Assembly (NCBI GenBank): GCA_037178625.1
Contig: CM074128.1
Location: 3,162,001 to 3,226,000 of the forward strand
Direction of reading: 5' to 3'
DNA length: 64,000 nucleotides
Source of the DNA: Skeletonema tropicum
Lineage: Eukaryota; Bacillariophyta; Thalassiosirophyceae; Thalassiosirales; Thalassiosiraceae
Below the pieces are notes generated by a model. That model was not told the DNA's origin. It saw nothing but the letters and a program-made list of their open reading frames with translations, and ran no database searches. Shown one piece after another: positions 61,368-64,000 of the stretch (positions are counted from its first letter, which is position 1; every line of letters begins with the position of its first letter). The translations under genes and the position numbers were made by a program.

Positions 61368-61709
61368 GTTGGACTAGTACTGAAGTATTTATTGGTGGTA
61401 GAATATGGCTCGATTGCATTCCGTGCGGCGACTGACGAGGTGAGAGGTTGCTTGACACGAGTTCAAGAAAACAGATTCCATGTCGATAAAAGATTGGACG
61501 GCTGCGACGCCCTCTGAAAAGGGGGCCAACTGAACCCTAGCCCCCCAAGTTATCCACATGACACGTACGCACGAGCTTGCCTCTCCTCCAACAAAAAACT
61601 GGCTCATCGCCACCCGCCATCAACAGCGCGTTGATTCATCCCACCTTCCAGGCCGACCTCCCCGACTGAGAGTTTTACTTGTGTAGTAAATAAATATCAG
61701 ACCATCACC
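61368..61709. other. Divergent intergenic region, 342 bp
   Basis: Shared upstream region of dapL (minus) and a small basic plastid protein (plus). No gene supported. Confidence 0.4.
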
Positions 61710-62365
61710 ATGATCCGATCACTCCTCTTTGCCGCTCTCCTTGCGGTTTTCGCTATTTCCACAGAGGTGAGATCTACTGTGTCGGCTTGTGCAGGTCCAA
61801 GGAAACAGTAGGCACCGGCATCAATTTTCGACGGAAGTCCAGTGGAATGTTGTGTTCCCATGTTCCGAAGCAGTGAAAGATGCACATGATGGGTATGCGC
61901 TCCGACACCACGGATGATGTAGGAGATGTTCATAAAATTTGGATGAATCAGTGGAGACCGTGATAGATGGGTGCTTTATACATTATACATCACGGCGTTC
62001 GATTGGCCTTTTTTCAATCATCTTGCTTTTAAATTCACTTAAAGTCCACCTCACATGCCAATAACTCACTCATTTATTCTCTTCATCCAAATCATCAATC
62101 ACAGGCTTTTGTTGCCGCTCCTGTCAGCAGGCCTGCACTTGCCACCACTACATCTCTCGATGCTAGCCGTGTCAACGCCAAGCAAGAGAAGCGCAAGCGT
62201 AACAGGGAAAACATGCGTAAATTCAAGAAGGGAGGAAAGCGTGGAACTAGCAGAAAGAAGATGATGAGGAAGGTTGCATCTAGTGCTCAGCGTGTTGTTG
62301 AGAATGAGTTTATTGCCAAGTGCTTTATGACTGTTCCACCCCCTAACTCTGAGGAGAAGGCTTAA
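61710..62365 (+). CDS. Small basic plastid-targeted protein (ribosome- or nucleic-acid-associated?)
   Basis: Two exons, 61710-61766 and 62105-62365, intron 338 bp (gtgaga...atcacag); 105 aa. The splice falls inside the targeting sequence: exon 1 encodes the signal peptide MIRSLLFAALLAVFAISTE and exon 2 begins A-F-V-A-A-P, completing the plastid motif; this makes the splice convincing. The mature part is strongly basic (EKRKRNRENMRKFKKGGKRG, then SRKKMMRK) and ends in a neutral helix with KCFMTVPPPN. It resembles a plastid ribosomal or nucleoid protein in composition, but I recognise no family. The long intron (three times the local norm) contains an antisense frame at 61697-61933 of unknown meaning. 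Confidence 0.7.
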
Positions 62366-62643
62366 ATAGGGTGTTGCTAGAAGTATAAGTATCAATCCGT
62401 TATTTTGAATACACTTGAATAGACTTTGTTTAAAATATTAGTTGTCCTCATTAGGGAGTCAATTGTCTCAGATGTGTGATTACGCTGAATTGAGGCGACA
62501 AATGTGAAGGGTTCGAAGTTCACTTCTGTGGTTAATTTTGATAACCTCCTCCACAAGCATTTGCAATTAGGTCATTTCATATGGTTTGGAAGTTACCGCT
62601 AATGTTAAGTAGACATTACTTTCCTATTGGCAAAACAATCAAA

Positions 62644-64000
62644 TCACTCCTCATCAACTCTCAAGCCGATTGGTCCACTTCCCACTGCGGCCAAGTCATT
62701 CTTCTTGGGTCCTCCCTCTCTCCTTGCCGTGGTACCCATTGGATTTGGTCGTTCATCCTGTGATGCCTCGTTTGGGAACAACTCACATTGTGCCTGCTGA
62801 CACATGAGTGCATCAACTAAAGTCAATGCAACCATTGCTTCTACCATGGGAACAGCGCGTGGCAACACACAGGGGTCGTGCCTTCCTTTACCTCGAAGCT
62901 CAACCTCTTGGCCGTCGCGTGTGACAGTATTCTGTTTGTTATCGCGTGAAGACAAGAAGTTAGTGAGCTGTGCAAGTAAGACAAACATCGGAAAAGGAAG
63001 CAGCAATGGAACATACCTGAGCTTTGGCAATTGTGGATGTGGGCTTGAATGCAACATGAACGACAATGTTTTCTCCATTACTGATTCCACCTTGGATACC
63101 TCCAGATCTGTTAGTTTTTGTCCTAGTCGCACCAGTCTCTGGGTCAATGTAAAACTCATCATTGTGGTCCTTCCCTGACAAGAGAGTTCCAGCAAATCCA
63201 TCTCCAGATTCAAATCCTTTAGCTGCAGGGATTGACATACACGCCTTGGCCAAGTCAGCCTCCAATTTGTCAAAGACTGGAGCTCCCAACCCTGCAGGAA
63301 CATTCCTCGCAACACATGTGACCACTCCACCAATCGAGTTACCAGTCTTACGGATCTCATCAATCCTTTCCAACATCCTTTCAGCACTCTCAGGATCAGG
63401 ACATCTCACGATATTGGCATCAACATCTTCCATTGTAAAGGTATCATCATCCACATTCTCGCATGCAATATCTTGAACTTTGGAAACATACGCCAAAACC
63501 TCAATACCATTATACATTCTCAAGATTTTTCGTGCAACAGGCACCAGCGGCAACGCGGCCAATAGTTTCACGTGCGGAACTACGTCCTCCACCGGCAATG
63601 GCACGAACTCCATACTTGGCGTCATAGGTGGCATCCTGCATGAGATGGGCGGTAGGCAACACTCATATCATTTTCGAGGTAGTCCCCAGATCGTTGATCT
63701 TTGTTCCTAACCAACATGGCAATTGGTGTTCCCTAATGTAATGTTCTCGGGGTTCAATCCAGATAAAATTTCGACGGCATCAGCTTCGTTACGAGGAGTA
63801 GTGATGCGAGATTGTCCAGGACGACGACGATCCAAATCGACTTGGATTTCCTCACGAGTGATGGGGATGCGAGGTGGACATCCATCTAGCTGCACGCCGA
63901 CGCCTCCACCATGAGACTCTCCCCATGTGGAAATGCGAAAGACTCGACCGAAAGTGTTCCCTGTGCCCATGGTGAGTGTAAATGCAGAGGCTTGCTGTGT
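62644..64000 (-). CDS. aroC: Chorismate synthase, plastid (5' end off the window; three apparent +1 frameshifts)
   Basis: Exons >63017-64000 and 62644-62931, intron 62932-63016 (gtatgt...caaacag). Reading inward from the edge gives [18 protein letters not shown], so the plastid ASAF motif precedes the Met at 63970 and the true start lies outside. Family blocks are clear: [98 protein letters not shown]. It catalyses EPSP to chorismate. Between the first and second blocks three single extra bases (minus-strand GGG at 63731-63733, GG at 63635-63636, a T near 63539) break the frame; removing one base at each restores [20 protein letters not shown] and AAGAVARKIL. The net change is three bases and both ends are in phase. 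Confidence 0.9.

Noticed and set aside
61697..61933. 78-codon minus-strand frame inside the intron of the small basic plastid gene
   Set aside because: Possible exon of an antisense gene, but no homology is recognised and it starts opposite the signal-peptide exon; not called, only mentioned.

Overview
The window looks like nuclear DNA of a centric diatom close to Thalassiosira. Genes are compact and carry few, short GT-AG introns. Many proteins begin with the diatom plastid-targeting signature, a signal peptide ending in an ASAFAP-type motif (AroC, DapL, CcdA, a CGL160-like protein, a RidA-like protein, a lumenal protein). The metabolic genes, such as LL-diaminopimelate aminotransferase and plastid chorismate synthase, fit a photosynthetic stramenopile. 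The species assignment is inference; no rRNA or organellar marker is present.

Layout. 0-5 kb: an edge-truncated gene, an IQ-motif protein carrying a novel EWF repeat, and a TPR protein. 5.26-9.64 kb: an array of about 22 units of a 190-bp satellite. 10-38.6 kb: a dense gene block encoding a seven-cassette MORN protein, a CIR1-type splicing/corepressor protein, an LRR protein, SKP1, a paralogue of the EWF-repeat protein, class III alcohol dehydrogenase, a large TPR protein, a RidA-like protein, a DEP-TBC RabGAP, CcdA, a SET protein, a CaMK-like kinase split by insertions, and an HMG-box protein. Two MITE-like elements and an intronic inverted repeat interrupt this block. 38.8-47.16 kb: a gene-poor nest of transposons in which two elements of one TIR family sit one inside the other, each with a perfect 8-bp target duplication. 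47.4-64 kb: a second gene block with an LEA-like secreted protein, selenoprotein U, a plastid Rossmann-like protein, a CER1-like enzyme, eIF4E, O-phosphoseryl-tRNA(Sec) kinase, a lumenal protein, a CGL160-like protein, a membrane protein, an mTERF remnant, DapL, a small basic plastid protein and AroC.

Genes that work together. Selenoprotein U has an in-frame TGA at the redox-active position, and PSTK, an enzyme needed to make Sec-tRNA, lies 5.6 kb away. Together they indicate an active selenocysteine system. DapL (lysine) and AroC (aromatics) are plastid amino-acid enzymes about 1.3 kb apart. Class III ADH handles formaldehyde/S-nitrosoglutathione, and CcdA delivers reductant across the thylakoid.

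Cautions. Four conserved genes (ridA-like, selU, mTERF remnant, aroC) contain apparent 1-2 nt frameshifts in short repeats or homopolymers, which may be assembly errors. Splice sites were assigned by eye from GT-AG signals, phase and family continuity. Where an open frame begins with TTG or GTG I used the first plausible ATG.
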